Positions 37,785 through 46,094 of a stretch of DNA of 64,000 bases are shown here, piece after piece. Made by a program: the position numbers and the translations under genes. Source of the stretch: Caldilineales bacterium. Its GTDB lineage: Bacteria; Chloroflexota; Anaerolineae; J102. A model generated the notes under the pieces. That model was not told where the DNA came from, searched no databases, and saw only the letters and a list, made by a program, of their open reading frames with translations. Location of the stretch: positions 1-64,000 of the forward strand of contig JAIBAP010000025.1 of assembly GCA_019695115.1 (NCBI GenBank). Reading direction: 5' to 3'. How positions within the stretch are numbered: position 1 is the stretch's first letter; every line of letters starts with the position of its first letter.

Positions 37785-39119
37785 TTAGGGCGCCGTCGAT
37801 CCGGCGGTGGTGCGGCTCAGGTTGGAGCGTTGCTCCAGCACAGCAATCACGCCATCCAGCTCGGCCAGCGTCTGCTGCAACGATTTCGTCGTGTTCGTGG
37901 CCCCGCGCCGACGTTGGCGACGCTGGTCGCCCTGCTCGATCAGGTCGCGCACTACTTCCAGGTTGTTGCCGCTCTGCTGAATGGCGGCCAGGTCTTCGAT
38001 CACAAAGCGCCGGGTGATTTCCAGGCCATGACGGGCGAGTGTGGCCTTGAGTTCGGGATAGCGGTCGGCCAGGCCCAGGGTCACCGATTCGAAACCGTGC
38101 TGGGCGATCGTCACCCGGGCCGAATAGCGCATGATGTTGTAGAAGAACATCTTGTAGTCATCGCGGCGCGGCTCGATGACGATGATATCGACATCGGGAT
38201 GCCGGCGCCGCAACTGCTTGACATGATAATCCAGCCCGCTCTGCATGACGATGCGCAGAATCTGCGAGCCGACGGCCTGAAAACCTTTGTCGCTGATGTA
38301 GCGTCCGTCCGGCCCCAGCAGGGGCACACCCTCGCGGTGGCTATTGTCGATCGGCACCAGCGGGTTGATGCAAACGATCAGCTTCGCCCCCGCCTCCACC
38401 GCCAGGTCCAGGCTGGCCGTGCCCCGCAGCCCGCCATCCACCAGTTCGTTCGCGCCCAGGCGCACAGGACGATAGAGCAAAGGCACGGCGCTAGAAGCGG
38501 CGATGGCGGCGCTGAGAGGCGTGTCGCGCCACGGTTCGCGGCCAAACACCACCCGGTCGCCTGTATCCAGATCGGTGGCGATGATGTACAGATCGGAGCA
38601 GACGGTGTCGAAATCGTCGCTCAGCCCACGCTCGGCCAGATTCTGGCGCACGAAATCCACCAGCGAAGCATTATCGTACAGCCCCGAAGGCAGGACCTCA
38701 AGCAGCGACCAAAGTACGTCGAAGACGTTCATATCGCTGCGATTTCGCAAGTAGTGCGAGATCGCGCCTTTGATCGTTCTTGGCAGGCGCAGGCTTCTGC
38801 GCTTGAATTCACTGGTATTGAATGAAAAGAGATGATCCGGGCGAATCTTGTTCAGTTCAGGATGGCTCCCATCCAACATCTCCATCATCTCGCCCGGCGT
38901 CAGCCCCTTTGCCAACATGGCGCCGATCAGCGCCCCGGCGCTCGTCCCCACGATGATGTCGAAATCCTGCGCCGTGCGGTTGACCAGTAACTCATCGATG
39001 GCCCGCAGGGCGCCGATCTCATAGACCGCACCCGTCAGGCCGCCGCCCGCCAAAACCAGCGCCGTCTTCGATCGCTCGGCCGAAGGTTGTGCGGGGTCGG
39101 ATGTAGGAATCTGATTCAT
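37785..39119 (-). CDS. patatin-like phospholipase (larger type)
   Basis: A 444-residue protein. Oxyanion loop LAGGGLTGAV, nucleophile S60 in VGTSAGA and Asp in LVDGGLRG. The C-terminal 130 residues, including charged helices (EQGDQRRQRRRG), are extra to the hydrolase fold. It follows the PhaR-like regulator by 37 bp on the same strand and is likely co-transcribed. A role in mobilising polyester or membrane lipid would fit, but this is inference. Confidence 0.87.
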   Translation of the reverse strand: MNQIPTSDPAQPSAERSKTALVLAGGGLTGAVYEIGALRAIDELLVNRTAQDFDIIVGTSAGALIGAMLAKGLTPGEMMEMLDGSHPELNKIRPDHLFSFNTSEFKRRSLRLPRTIKGAISHYLRNRSDMNVFDVLWSLLEVLPSGLYDNASLVDFVRQNLAERGLSDDFDTVCSDLYIIATDLDTGDRVVFGREPWRDTPLSAAIAASSAVPLLYRPVRLGANELVDGGLRGTASLDLAVEAGAKLIVCINPLVPIDNSHREGVPLLGPDGRYISDKGFQAVGSQILRIVMQSGLDYHVKQLRRRHPDVDIIVIEPRRDDYKMFFYNIMRYSARVTIAQHGFESVTLGLADRYPELKATLARHGLEITRRFVIEDLAAIQQSGNNLEVVRDLIEQGDQRRQRRRGATNTTKSLQQTLAELDGVIAVLEQRSNLSRTTAGSTAP

Positions 39120-39156
39120 GGCTGAGGGAGGGGCGTCGAGAGAATGTCGTGCGGAT

Positions 39157-39762
39157 TCAGGAACCGGCCCGATTTTCGTCGTCTTGAAGGCTGTGTTCGG
39201 ACCTCGGAGACGGCTGCACCTGGTCGAGCAGCGTGTCCACCCGTCTCATCAGCTCGTCCACCTGCTCTTGCAGACCCCGCACATCCCGGCTCGAGGGCAC
39301 ATTCAGACGATGAAGCGCAGCCTCCACCCGTCGGTCTGGCATCATCTCGCGAGCTGCCGATGAGGCATTGGTGAAGATCTCCTGGCGCAGTCGCTCGGCC
39401 TCTTCCTGCGCCAGCTCGCCCCTGGCCACCAAAGCGTCGAGACGATGGTCGATTTCCTCCTCCAGCATCCGCAGCGCGCCCAATGAACTGTTGAGCGAGC
39501 GTCGCAGATACTCCAACGTCCCCCCGCCTGTGCGCACCAACGTCATCAACACCGTCTGCGGCAGAAAACCCGAGCGTTTCTTCTCCCGTTCGAAGATGAT
39601 CTGCGACAGGGTGACGCTGGTCAGGTCTTCGCCGGTGTCGTGATCCAGCACCTGCACATCCTCGCCCTCCTGAATGAACAAGGCGATGTCGTCGAGCGTG
39701 ACATAGTGCTTGCGTTCGAGGTCGTAGAGCTTGCGGTTGGGATAGCGTTTGATCGTTTTCAT
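39157..39762 (-). CDS. PhaR-like polyhydroxyalkanoate synthesis regulator
   Basis: A 201-residue protein. The N-terminal PHB-accumulation regulator domain (about 1-65) reads IKRYPNRKLYDLE, TLDDIA and the strand QVLDHDTGEDLT, the usual DNA-binding signature. The remainder is helical with coiled-coil-like heptads (GLQEQVDELMRRVDTLL). In PHA producers PhaR represses phasin genes and binds polymer granules. No PHA synthase is in the window. The start at 39762 was chosen because a good promoter lies just upstream and removes the longer alternative. Confidence 0.85.
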   Translation of the reverse strand: MKTIKRYPNRKLYDLERKHYVTLDDIALFIQEGEDVQVLDHDTGEDLTSVTLSQIIFEREKKRSGFLPQTVLMTLVRTGGGTLEYLRRSLNSSLGALRMLEEEIDHRLDALVARGELAQEEAERLRQEIFTNASSAAREMMPDRRVEAALHRLNVPSSRDVRGLQEQVDELMRRVDTLLDQVQPSPRSEHSLQDDENRAGS

Positions 39763-39823
39763 GCCAAGCCAGGGACAAGGACGAATTACCGGGAGCATCG
39801 ATACGAAGAAAAGAACAGTGGTC

Positions 39824-39853
39824 ATTATAGGTTTTCATGCCGCGCTGTGTCAA
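39824..39853 (-). promoter_or_regulatory. promoter of the PhaR-patatin operon
   Basis: Minus strand TTGACA (39853-39848) and TATAAT (39829-39824) are 18 bp apart. The start of PhaR is about 55 bp downstream. Confidence 0.85.
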
Positions 39854-40033
39854 AGTTGATCGGAGTTGGGGAATCCCCTTTCCGGCCAAGTATCCTTTGC
39901 CGGGCCGCCCCGTCATCAAAATCATCGCCGCAAGCAGACCGCCCCGCCGCGGGACCTCAGGCGGCGCCCAGCTCATCGTCTGCACCCACACCCTCCCAGG
40001 ATGGCATCCCCCACCGTCGTCGTCACTACGACT

Positions 40034-40657
40034 ATGTCCTCGCCTAACGCCAACGGCATCTCCCGACGTGAATCGAACAAACACGCCAAGCGGCAGCGCC
40101 TGCTGACCGAATCGCTGCGTCTCTTCCGCGAGAAGGGCTTCGAGCAAACGACGGTGGCCGAGATCACCGTCGCGGCCGGGGTGGCTAAGGGCACCTTCTT
40201 CAACTACTTTCCGACCAAAGAGGATGTCTTGCTGGCGCTGGGCGAGCAGACGCTGGGGAAACTGCAAGTGGTCGAGGCGAGCCAGATGTTTCGCTCCGAC
40301 ACCGTGCAGGACAAGGTGAAGGCGCTGTTCCAGGCCCTGGCAGCCGGGCTGGACGCCGACCGCGAGCTGGTGCGGCAGATGGTCTATCGCGGCTTACGGC
40401 TGCCCGATCTGGTGAATCGCGAGCGCGCCCGTCTCGATTTTCGCTCGACGCTGTCCTTGTTGCTGGCCCAGGGCCAACGCCGCCACGAGATCGACCCCGG
40501 GGCCGACATCGATTTCGTGGCCGATACGCTGTACATGCTCTATTTTCAGCAGGTCGTCGGTTGGTGTACGACCGACTTCTCCGGCTCGTTGGCGGCCCGG
40601 CTGGACAGGGTGGTGGAGCTGGTGTTCGGGGGGATCGAAGGGGATCGAAGGCGTTAG
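40034..40657 (+). CDS. TetR-family transcriptional regulator
   Basis: A 207-residue protein. The TetR helix-turn-helix is in FEQTTVAEITVAAGVAKGTFFNYF; the ligand domain follows (about 70-207). It is transcribed away from the PhaR gene. The start may also be the ATG at 40001. It probably controls a nearby lipid or storage function in response to an unidentified ligand. Confidence 0.87.
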   Translation: MSSPNANGISRRESNKHAKRQRLLTESLRLFREKGFEQTTVAEITVAAGVAKGTFFNYFPTKEDVLLALGEQTLGKLQVVEASQMFRSDTVQDKVKALFQALAAGLDADRELVRQMVYRGLRLPDLVNRERARLDFRSTLSLLLAQGQRRHEIDPGADIDFVADTLYMLYFQQVVGWCTTDFSGSLAARLDRVVELVFGGIEGDRRR

Positions 40658-40664
40658 TTGTGGT

Positions 40665-40795
40665 TGTAACGACTTCAGTGTTCTACGCCAGTGTTCTACT
40701 CCGTAGTAACGACTTCAGTCGTTCTACTCCGTAGTAACGACTTCAGTCGTTCTACTCCGCAGAAACGACTAAAGTCGTTACTACAAAGCGCGCTG
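40665..40795. repeat. dispersed palindromes of the AACGACT family
   Basis: GTAACGACTTCAGTCGTTCTAC occurs twice and related pieces on either side, ending with AACGACTAAAGTCGTTAC. They are the same palindrome as in the 73-bp array at 31.7-32.2 kb. Confidence 0.85.
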
Positions 40796-40884
40796 CCACT
40801 TTTGGCTTTCTGGCCGCGAGAAAGGTATCCTTGCCGGATGGCTGGCGCCCGGCGCCGGCCCATCCCCTTTCCCGGAGTTTGCTC

Positions 40885-42252
40885 GTGATCGTCCCCGCCA
40901 CCCTGACCCCCTTCAGCCGCAGTGTCATCCTCGAAGCCCTGCAATCGGCCCATCGTCGCCAGAGCCTGGCCCTGGGTTGCCAGCCGCACCCCGGCGAAGC
41001 AGCCGACGCTGCCATCCTCTGGGATCAGCAAGCGCTGGCCGGGCTGGTCGTCCAGAGCTGGGGGGTGGAGAACGAACGCATCGCCCATCTGACCGGCCTG
41101 CCCGCCAGCCCCGTCGCAGCGGCGGGGCGCGGCCCACGCCACGGGGCCAAAGCCGCCGATGAGTTAGCGGCCGAACTGCCCGCCCGCCAGGAAAGGCTGC
41201 GCGGTTGGGCGCGGCGCGTGTTTGCGATGCGGTGGAGCCAGGCGCAGCTGTTGCAGGTGATGGAGGAAATCGAGCCGCTCACGACCGACGCCTGCCTTGA
41301 TGAACAGGGCGCGGCGGCGGCGGCGCTGGGCAGCTACGCCTCCTTGTGTGAACTGGCGTCCGGCTGGAAACTTGGCCCCACCGCCCTCCTCGACATCGTA
41401 GCCGGGATCGAAACGCCCACCGGGACGATGGTTGCCGACCTGCTCGCCGGTCTCGACGCCGAAGCATTGCTGGCCCGCTACGGCCACCGCGGAGACACTG
41501 AATTGGAACTGGCGGCGTCACGGCTGGCCGAGACCGGATTCGGCGCCCCGCCAGCAGATGAAAGCGGCGCTACGGCCTGGCAACCCGCCGTCGCCCAGGC
41601 CCGACGCGGCCAGGCCGAAGCCGAACTGAGCGGCCAGGCGGGGTTGCTGCGCCGCGGGGCGGTGCGCAAAGCCATCGCCCAGGCGCAAGCGATGCTAAAG
41701 GCGCACGGCCAGGCGGAGGACGGGCTGGCCTGGGTGCTGGCGGCGGTCAGACGGTGGGCGTTGGCAGCCGGAAGCGAGGGCGCCAAGGACGGCCGCCTGG
41801 ACTCCGTCGAGGATATTTTCTGGCTGGAGTTGGAAGAGATCAAGCAGATGATGACGGGCGAATGGCACAGCCGCGACCATGTCCAACCGCTCATCAGCGA
41901 GCGGCGGCAGGCAAGGGCGGCGCTGTCAGGACAGGCCGCCTCACCGAGCCGGCCGCTTGGCATCGCCGGCGGCAGCCTCACGGCCCCATTTCAGCGGCTG
42001 GATTCACCCACCGAAGCGCTCATTCCGGGCGCCATTCTCGTGGCCGAGCGGATTACCCCAGCCTGGGCGCCTGCCATCGGCCGGGCGGCAGGGCTGGTGG
42101 TCGAGCGGGGCGATTTTCTCTGCCAGGCGGCCGCCGTGGGCCGGGCGGGCGGGCTGCCGACGCTGGTGGCGGCGGCAAAGGCGGCGCCGGCGGCAATGGC
42201 GGGGATTCTGGCGCTCGATCCGGCCCATCATCAGGCTGCCCTGGCCGCATGA
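40885..42252 (+). CDS. PEP-utilising-enzyme-like protein lacking the catalytic histidine
   Basis: A 455-residue protein resembling the C-terminal part of PEP synthase and pyruvate phosphate dikinase relatives. RYGHRGDTELEL and DIFWLELEEI are typical of the linker region. The C-terminal swivelling domain has GAILVAERITPAW and VVERGDFLCQAAAVGR. In active enzymes the last motif holds S-H, with the phospho-accepting histidine; here the pair is C-Q, so the phosphotransfer step should be impossible. No ATP-grasp domain is fused. A GTG start at 40885 with a GGAG ribosome site is preferred over the upstream ATG. Function is not assigned. Confidence 0.7.
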   Translation: MIVPATLTPFSRSVILEALQSAHRRQSLALGCQPHPGEAADAAILWDQQALAGLVVQSWGVENERIAHLTGLPASPVAAAGRGPRHGAKAADELAAELPARQERLRGWARRVFAMRWSQAQLLQVMEEIEPLTTDACLDEQGAAAAALGSYASLCELASGWKLGPTALLDIVAGIETPTGTMVADLLAGLDAEALLARYGHRGDTELELAASRLAETGFGAPPADESGATAWQPAVAQARRGQAEAELSGQAGLLRRGAVRKAIAQAQAMLKAHGQAEDGLAWVLAAVRRWALAAGSEGAKDGRLDSVEDIFWLELEEIKQMMTGEWHSRDHVQPLISERRQARAALSGQAASPSRPLGIAGGSLTAPFQRLDSPTEALIPGAILVAERITPAWAPAIGRAAGLVVERGDFLCQAAAVGRAGGLPTLVAAAKAAPAAMAGILALDPAHHQAALAA

Positions 42253-42332
42253 CCCCGTGCTACTCCGAAGGTATTAGTAACTTTTACACCCATTGTGGCC
42301 AGTGCAGGGCCAAAGATAACCCGCAATCGGTA

Positions 42333-42361
42333 TTGCCGACGGCCCAATCCTTTGCTATGGT
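42333..42361 (+). promoter_or_regulatory. probable promoter of the secreted repeat protein
   Basis: TTGCCG (42333-42338) and TATGGT (42356-42361) are 17 bp apart, about 90 bp before the start. Confidence 0.45.
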
Positions 42362-42455
42362 GTCATTGTAGCTCAAACGGGCGCACCCAACCTGCTTCAT
42401 CGAAGAATCACCGCTGTCGTATCCAAAACTCACTCACCCTTCAGGAGTCGCAACC

Positions 42456-43940
42456 ATGACCAAACGCTACTTGCTTCTCGCCTTGAGCTTTGCCCTGTTG
42501 CTGGCATTGCTGGCCCTTCCCGTGGCCGCCCAGAGTTTCCCCGATCCCGGCACCGGCTCGACCGTGACCGAGCTGGCCAACAAGACCGCCAATGCGGCCC
42601 AGGTCAGCATCTTCTACTACGACCAGAATGGTTCCTCCATCGCCGGCCCCTCGCCCAGCATCCCCGGCAATGGCTCGGTCGCCATCGACCCGGCCAGCAG
42701 CCAGCTGCCCCAGGGCTTCAATGGCGCTGGCGTCGCATCTTCGAACCAGCCGCTGGCCGCAGTGGTGGAGACTGACTACACCGGTGGGCCTGGCGATGGC
42801 TTCCAGATGGGCTTCTACACCGGCGTCTCGCAGGGTTCGGCCAAGATCTGCTTCCCCTCGCTGTGGAAGGTCTCCGGCGCCAACGCCATCATCAGCAGCT
42901 TCGCCGTCCAGAACACCGGCACTTCGGCTGCGGCCGTTGAGTTGACCTATGTCAGCCGCGATGGCACCAGCCAGGGCACCTTCAACGACAACATCCCCGT
43001 GGGCGCTCAGCACACCTACGACCTGGCCACCCCCGGCGGCGCCGTGCCTAACGTGCCCCTGGGTTGGGAAGGCTCGGCCAGCGTGCGCGTGACCAACGGC
43101 GGCACCGTCGCCGGCGTGGCCGTGATCAACCGCGGCGGCTCGAACCCGGCTGCGGCCCGCACTGAGGATTACAACGCCAGCGACTGCGCCAACGTCAGCG
43201 GCGCCACAACCCTGGTGGCCCCCACCGCCTACCGCGTCAAGAACCCCAACTGGACACAGTGGTCGGCCCTGAACGTGCAGAACCTGTCGAACAACACCGC
43301 CAACGTGACCTATCAGTTCACGCCCCGCAACCCCGCCAACCCCAGCCTGACCGTCAACGGCACCATTGCCCCCAACGCTGCTCAGGGTATCAACACCCGC
43401 ACCGGCGGCAACTTCCCGGCTTCCACCTTCAATCCGCTCGATGCCGCTCCGTCCTGGGACGGCACTGTGACCGTGACCTCGGATCAGCCCGTCGTCGGCA
43501 CCGTCATCACCCAATGGGATCGCAGCGGCAGCCTGGAATCCGGCTTCTACTCGGCCGTCAGCACCACCCAGGGCGCCACGAAGTGGTTCTCGCCCAATGT
43601 CAAGCGCATCGTTTCGGGCAGCAACTGGTCGAAGTGGAGCGCGGTGGTGGTGCAGAATCTGGGCAGCAGCAACCTGGACGCCACCATTGCCTTCTACAAT
43701 CGCAGCGGCACCAAGGTGCTCGAATTCGCCAATGAGAGCATCGCCCCCAGCGCCTCGGTCGGTTACAACACCCGCACCGGCGGCAACAAGCCCGCTTCCG
43801 CCTTCGACCCGCTCGGCGGCGCCTACGAAGGTCATGTAGTCGTCACCAGCAACAACGGCCAGCCGATGGTCGTCGTCCTGAACGGCGTCGTGCGTGTGCC
43901 GGGCGGCGCTTCGGGCACCACCAACGGCGTCCCCGAATAA
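42456..43940 (+). CDS. secreted protein of unknown function with repeated beta domains
   Basis: A 494-residue protein. It has a clear signal peptide (about 1-24, ending PVAAQS). Mature sequence is low in charge and cysteine and consists of repeated beta-sandwich-like segments sharing the pattern of aliphatic strands, WSKWSAVVVQNLGS and NTRTGGNKPASAFDPL. The last is repeated almost exactly earlier in the protein (NTRTGGNFPASTFNPL). It is probably extracellular and could be a surface or matrix protein. An AGGAG ribosome site and a strong terminator suggest an independent gene. Confidence 0.8.
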   Translation: MTKRYLLLALSFALLLALLALPVAAQSFPDPGTGSTVTELANKTANAAQVSIFYYDQNGSSIAGPSPSIPGNGSVAIDPASSQLPQGFNGAGVASSNQPLAAVVETDYTGGPGDGFQMGFYTGVSQGSAKICFPSLWKVSGANAIISSFAVQNTGTSAAAVELTYVSRDGTSQGTFNDNIPVGAQHTYDLATPGGAVPNVPLGWEGSASVRVTNGGTVAGVAVINRGGSNPAAARTEDYNASDCANVSGATTLVAPTAYRVKNPNWTQWSALNVQNLSNNTANVTYQFTPRNPANPSLTVNGTIAPNAAQGINTRTGGNFPASTFNPLDAAPSWDGTVTVTSDQPVVGTVITQWDRSGSLESGFYSAVSTTQGATKWFSPNVKRIVSGSNWSKWSAVVVQNLGSSNLDATIAFYNRSGTKVLEFANESIAPSASVGYNTRTGGNKPASAFDPLGGAYEGHVVVTSNNGQPMVVVLNGVVRVPGGASGTTNGVPE

Positions 43941-43965
43941 GTCACCTTCCTCTCCCTCCTCTTTT

Positions 43966-44005
43966 GCTGAGCCGCCGGTGATTGCCGGCGGCTCAGCCGC
44001 GTTTT
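43966..44005 (+). terminator. intrinsic terminator
   Basis: A 13-bp perfect stem (GCTGAGCCGCCGG with its complement) and 6-base loop are followed by GCGTTTT. Confidence 0.85.
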
Positions 44006-44217
44006 GGGCTGTGATGCAGCATTGCTAACCTCGCCGGGCCGTGGAACGGACCCGGCTATCGGGTGGAAGGACCTACGGGCCTGGTCGTCCGACCGGATGC
44101 GAATTGCCTCTGGGTGGGCAACTTCGGTTTTGTCGTTCAGCCACGGCATGGTGTAGTCTCTGCTGCGCGCGGCTGTTCCTGCGCCCCACCTTTCATCCCC
44201 ATCCCCGGAGTCACTGC

Positions 44218-45330
44218 TTGCCTACCGATAGCCTCGTCCACGGCCGCCTCAGCGAACAGCTGCAGGAGGCAGTCAGCGACCACTTCGCCATCGACGCCAT
44301 CCGTTTCGACGTCCCCTTCGGCCGTTTCGGCCATGCCATCCGCCTCAACGGGCGCTTTCTTTCCCCCACGGCAGCGGCCTTCGATGCCATTTCCGCCCGC
44401 GCCGCGGCCCACAGGCTGCTGATCTTCTTCCGCCAGGAGGGTGGGGAGCAGGTCATCTACGCCGTGCAGGATGCGCTGCCCACGCTGCGCCCACGCTGGG
44501 GATTGGCCGCCGGCCTGTTCGCGGCCACGGTGGCCTCGGTGTTCCTCACCGGCGGGCTGAACGAGACTGCCAACGGAGGCATCGGCATCAACTGGAGCGA
44601 TGGCCTGGCCTTCGCCTTGCCGTTGATGACCATTTTGCTGGCGCACGAGTTGGGCCATTTCTTCGTCGGCCGGCGCTACAAGATGGCCGTCAGTCCGCCC
44701 TATTTCATCCCTCTGCCCATCGTTTTGTTGGGCACCCTGGGCGCCGTCATCCTGATGCTGGCGCCGCCGAAGAATCGCCGCCAGCTTCTGCAGATGGGCG
44801 CCGCCGGGCCGCTGGCGGGCCTCGTCTTCGCCATCCCGCTGCTCATCTACGGGCTGAGCAGATCGTCGGTCGGGCCGCTTCCCGCCGGGCCGTTCATACT
44901 CGAAGGCAATTCGATCTTCTACGGCGGGCTGAAGTATCTGCTGTTCGGCCAATGGCTGCCGGGCAACGGGCTGGATGTCAACCTCAACAACATCGCCTTC
45001 GCCGCCTGGGCGGGGGTGCTGATCACGGCCCTGAACCTGATCCCCGCCGGGCAGTTCGACGGCGGCCATGCCGCCTTCACGCTGTTCGGCCAGCGCATCC
45101 GCCCGCTCACCTGGGTGCTGATCGGGCTGCTGGCCGGGCTGGCTGTGCTGACGCAGTACTGGGGCTGGCTGCTGTGGGCGGGGATGCTGTTCATGTTCGG
45201 CCAGGTCTACGCCACGCCAATGGACGACCTGACGCCGCTCGACGGCAAGCACAAGGCCCTGGCCGTTCTGATGCTGGTGCTGTTCGTGCTCTTGTTTACG
45301 CCGATACCGATACGGATGATGGGGGGGTAG
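44218..45330 (+). CDS. site-2 protease family (M50) membrane metallopeptidase
   Basis: A 370-residue protein. An N-terminal soluble region (1-93) precedes about seven membrane helices. The zinc site is H143-E144-L-G-H147 in LAHELGHFF, and NLIPAGQFDGGHA (about 275-287) supplies the third ligand. It cleaves membrane-bound substrates such as regulatory anti-sigma factors. A TTG start at 44218 is chosen because a GGAG site lies 8 bases upstream and the sequence before it reads like non-coding DNA. Confidence 0.87.
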   Translation: MPTDSLVHGRLSEQLQEAVSDHFAIDAIRFDVPFGRFGHAIRLNGRFLSPTAAAFDAISARAAAHRLLIFFRQEGGEQVIYAVQDALPTLRPRWGLAAGLFAATVASVFLTGGLNETANGGIGINWSDGLAFALPLMTILLAHELGHFFVGRRYKMAVSPPYFIPLPIVLLGTLGAVILMLAPPKNRRQLLQMGAAGPLAGLVFAIPLLIYGLSRSSVGPLPAGPFILEGNSIFYGGLKYLLFGQWLPGNGLDVNLNNIAFAAWAGVLITALNLIPAGQFDGGHAAFTLFGQRIRPLTWVLIGLLAGLAVLTQYWGWLLWAGMLFMFGQVYATPMDDLTPLDGKHKALAVLMLVLFVLLFTPIPIRMMGG

Positions 45331-45333
45331 GGC

Positions 45334-45368
45334 GTGTTCCGTGTTCCGTGTTCCGTGGTGCGTGGTGC
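45334..45368. repeat. heptanucleotide array (GTGTTCC and GTGGTGC)
   Basis: Three GTGTTCC units then two GTGGTGC units in one 7-bp phase, directly after the protease stop codon. Confidence 0.85.
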
Positions 45369-45384
45369 GTCGCTGTGATGGGCC

Positions 45385-45535
45385 AGCGGTCGGATCGCTG
45401 CGAGCGATCCGACCGCTCCCTTGATAGCGGAGTCAGCACCCCCAGGTGCGGCTTGTGTGCACGTGACCCGCACGTGGCGTGCTCGGAAATGATTGCGGAG
45501 TCAGCACCCCCAGGTGCGGATTCTTCACCCTTCGT
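45385..45535. repeat. composite repeat: perfect palindrome plus two dispersed hairpins
   Basis: A 15-bp perfect inverted repeat with a 3-base loop (45385-45417, arm AGCGGTCGGATCGCT) is followed by two copies of the hairpin core GTCAGCACCCCCAGGTGCGG. The last copy lies inside the truncated toxin gene. Confidence 0.88.
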
Positions 45536-45678
45536 GGCGAGCAAACGTTTGAAGACCTCATACATACAGAGCGTGGGTACAACCAAGTCAGCAACCTTCT
45601 GAATGGATGGAGCGAAAAAATCAGCATTTGCGCCGTCTGTGAAGTACTCTAACCAGCCCGAAGAGTCGACGACGTTCC

Positions 45679-45894
45679 TCATCGATCCTCCTCCGCTTCT
45701 TCACGCAGGTTGTCCGCATCGATCCCTTGAAACATCCCCCGTGCCTCTTCGATAGACGGCACGATCACCAGGCGCATGCTCTTCTGATAGGGAATGAACA
45801 TCATTCGCTGACCTGGTCGCAAGAGAAACTGCTCGCGGATGGGGCGCGGGATGACGATTTGGTATTTGGCCGAAATGGTAGTGATCGCATCCAT
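45679..45894 (-). CDS. AbrB/VapB-type antitoxin
   Basis: A 71-residue protein. The SpoVT-AbrB DNA-binding fold is visible in ITTISAKYQIVIPRPIREQF and the C-terminal part should bind the toxin. The start at 45894 (MDAITTIS) has a CAGGAG ribosome site 9 bases upstream, and a TACAAT lies further upstream on the same strand. Its partner toxin is truncated. Confidence 0.85.
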   Translation of the reverse strand: MDAITTISAKYQIVIPRPIREQFLLRPGQRMMFIPYQKSMRLVIVPSIEEARGMFQGIDADNLREEAEEDR

Positions 45895-45974
45895 CGTTTT
45901 ACATCTCCTGATCGAACGGCTACAGTAAAACAATTGTAGCACACTACCGCTCGTTTGGTATGGGCGCGGTCAGC

Positions 45975-46075
45975 GGCGAAGGTGCGGCTTGTGCAGAAGA
46001 CCCGCACGTGGGCGTGCTCGACTCCGCAGAAATCGGCCAGCGGTCGGAGCGCTGCGAGCGCTCCGACCGCTCCGC
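45975..46075. repeat. composite repeat, second copy
   Basis: GGTGCGGCTTGTG and GACCCGCACGTGGGCGTGC match the copy at 45.45 kb. A 15-bp perfect palindrome (46039-46071, arm AGCGGTCGGAGCGCT) matches that at 45385 except for one base pair, changed on both arms. Together the two copies flank the toxin-antitoxin genes. Confidence 0.85.
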
Positions 46076-46094
46076 TATCCGCGTCCACAAAACC

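Larger units (their letters stand above)
45296..45682 (-). pseudogene. PIN-domain (VapC-like) toxin, truncated
   Basis: The start MRNVVDSSGWLEYF and the next 40 residues match the first half of a PIN ribonuclease, including the first catalytic Asp. From about residue 53 (near 45522) the sequence becomes that of the dispersed hairpin elements and heptamer array, and the remaining acidic residues of the active site are missing. The frame stays open by chance to 45296. The ATG overlaps the antitoxin stop by 4 bp, as in an intact module. The toxin should be inactive. Confidence 0.8.
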
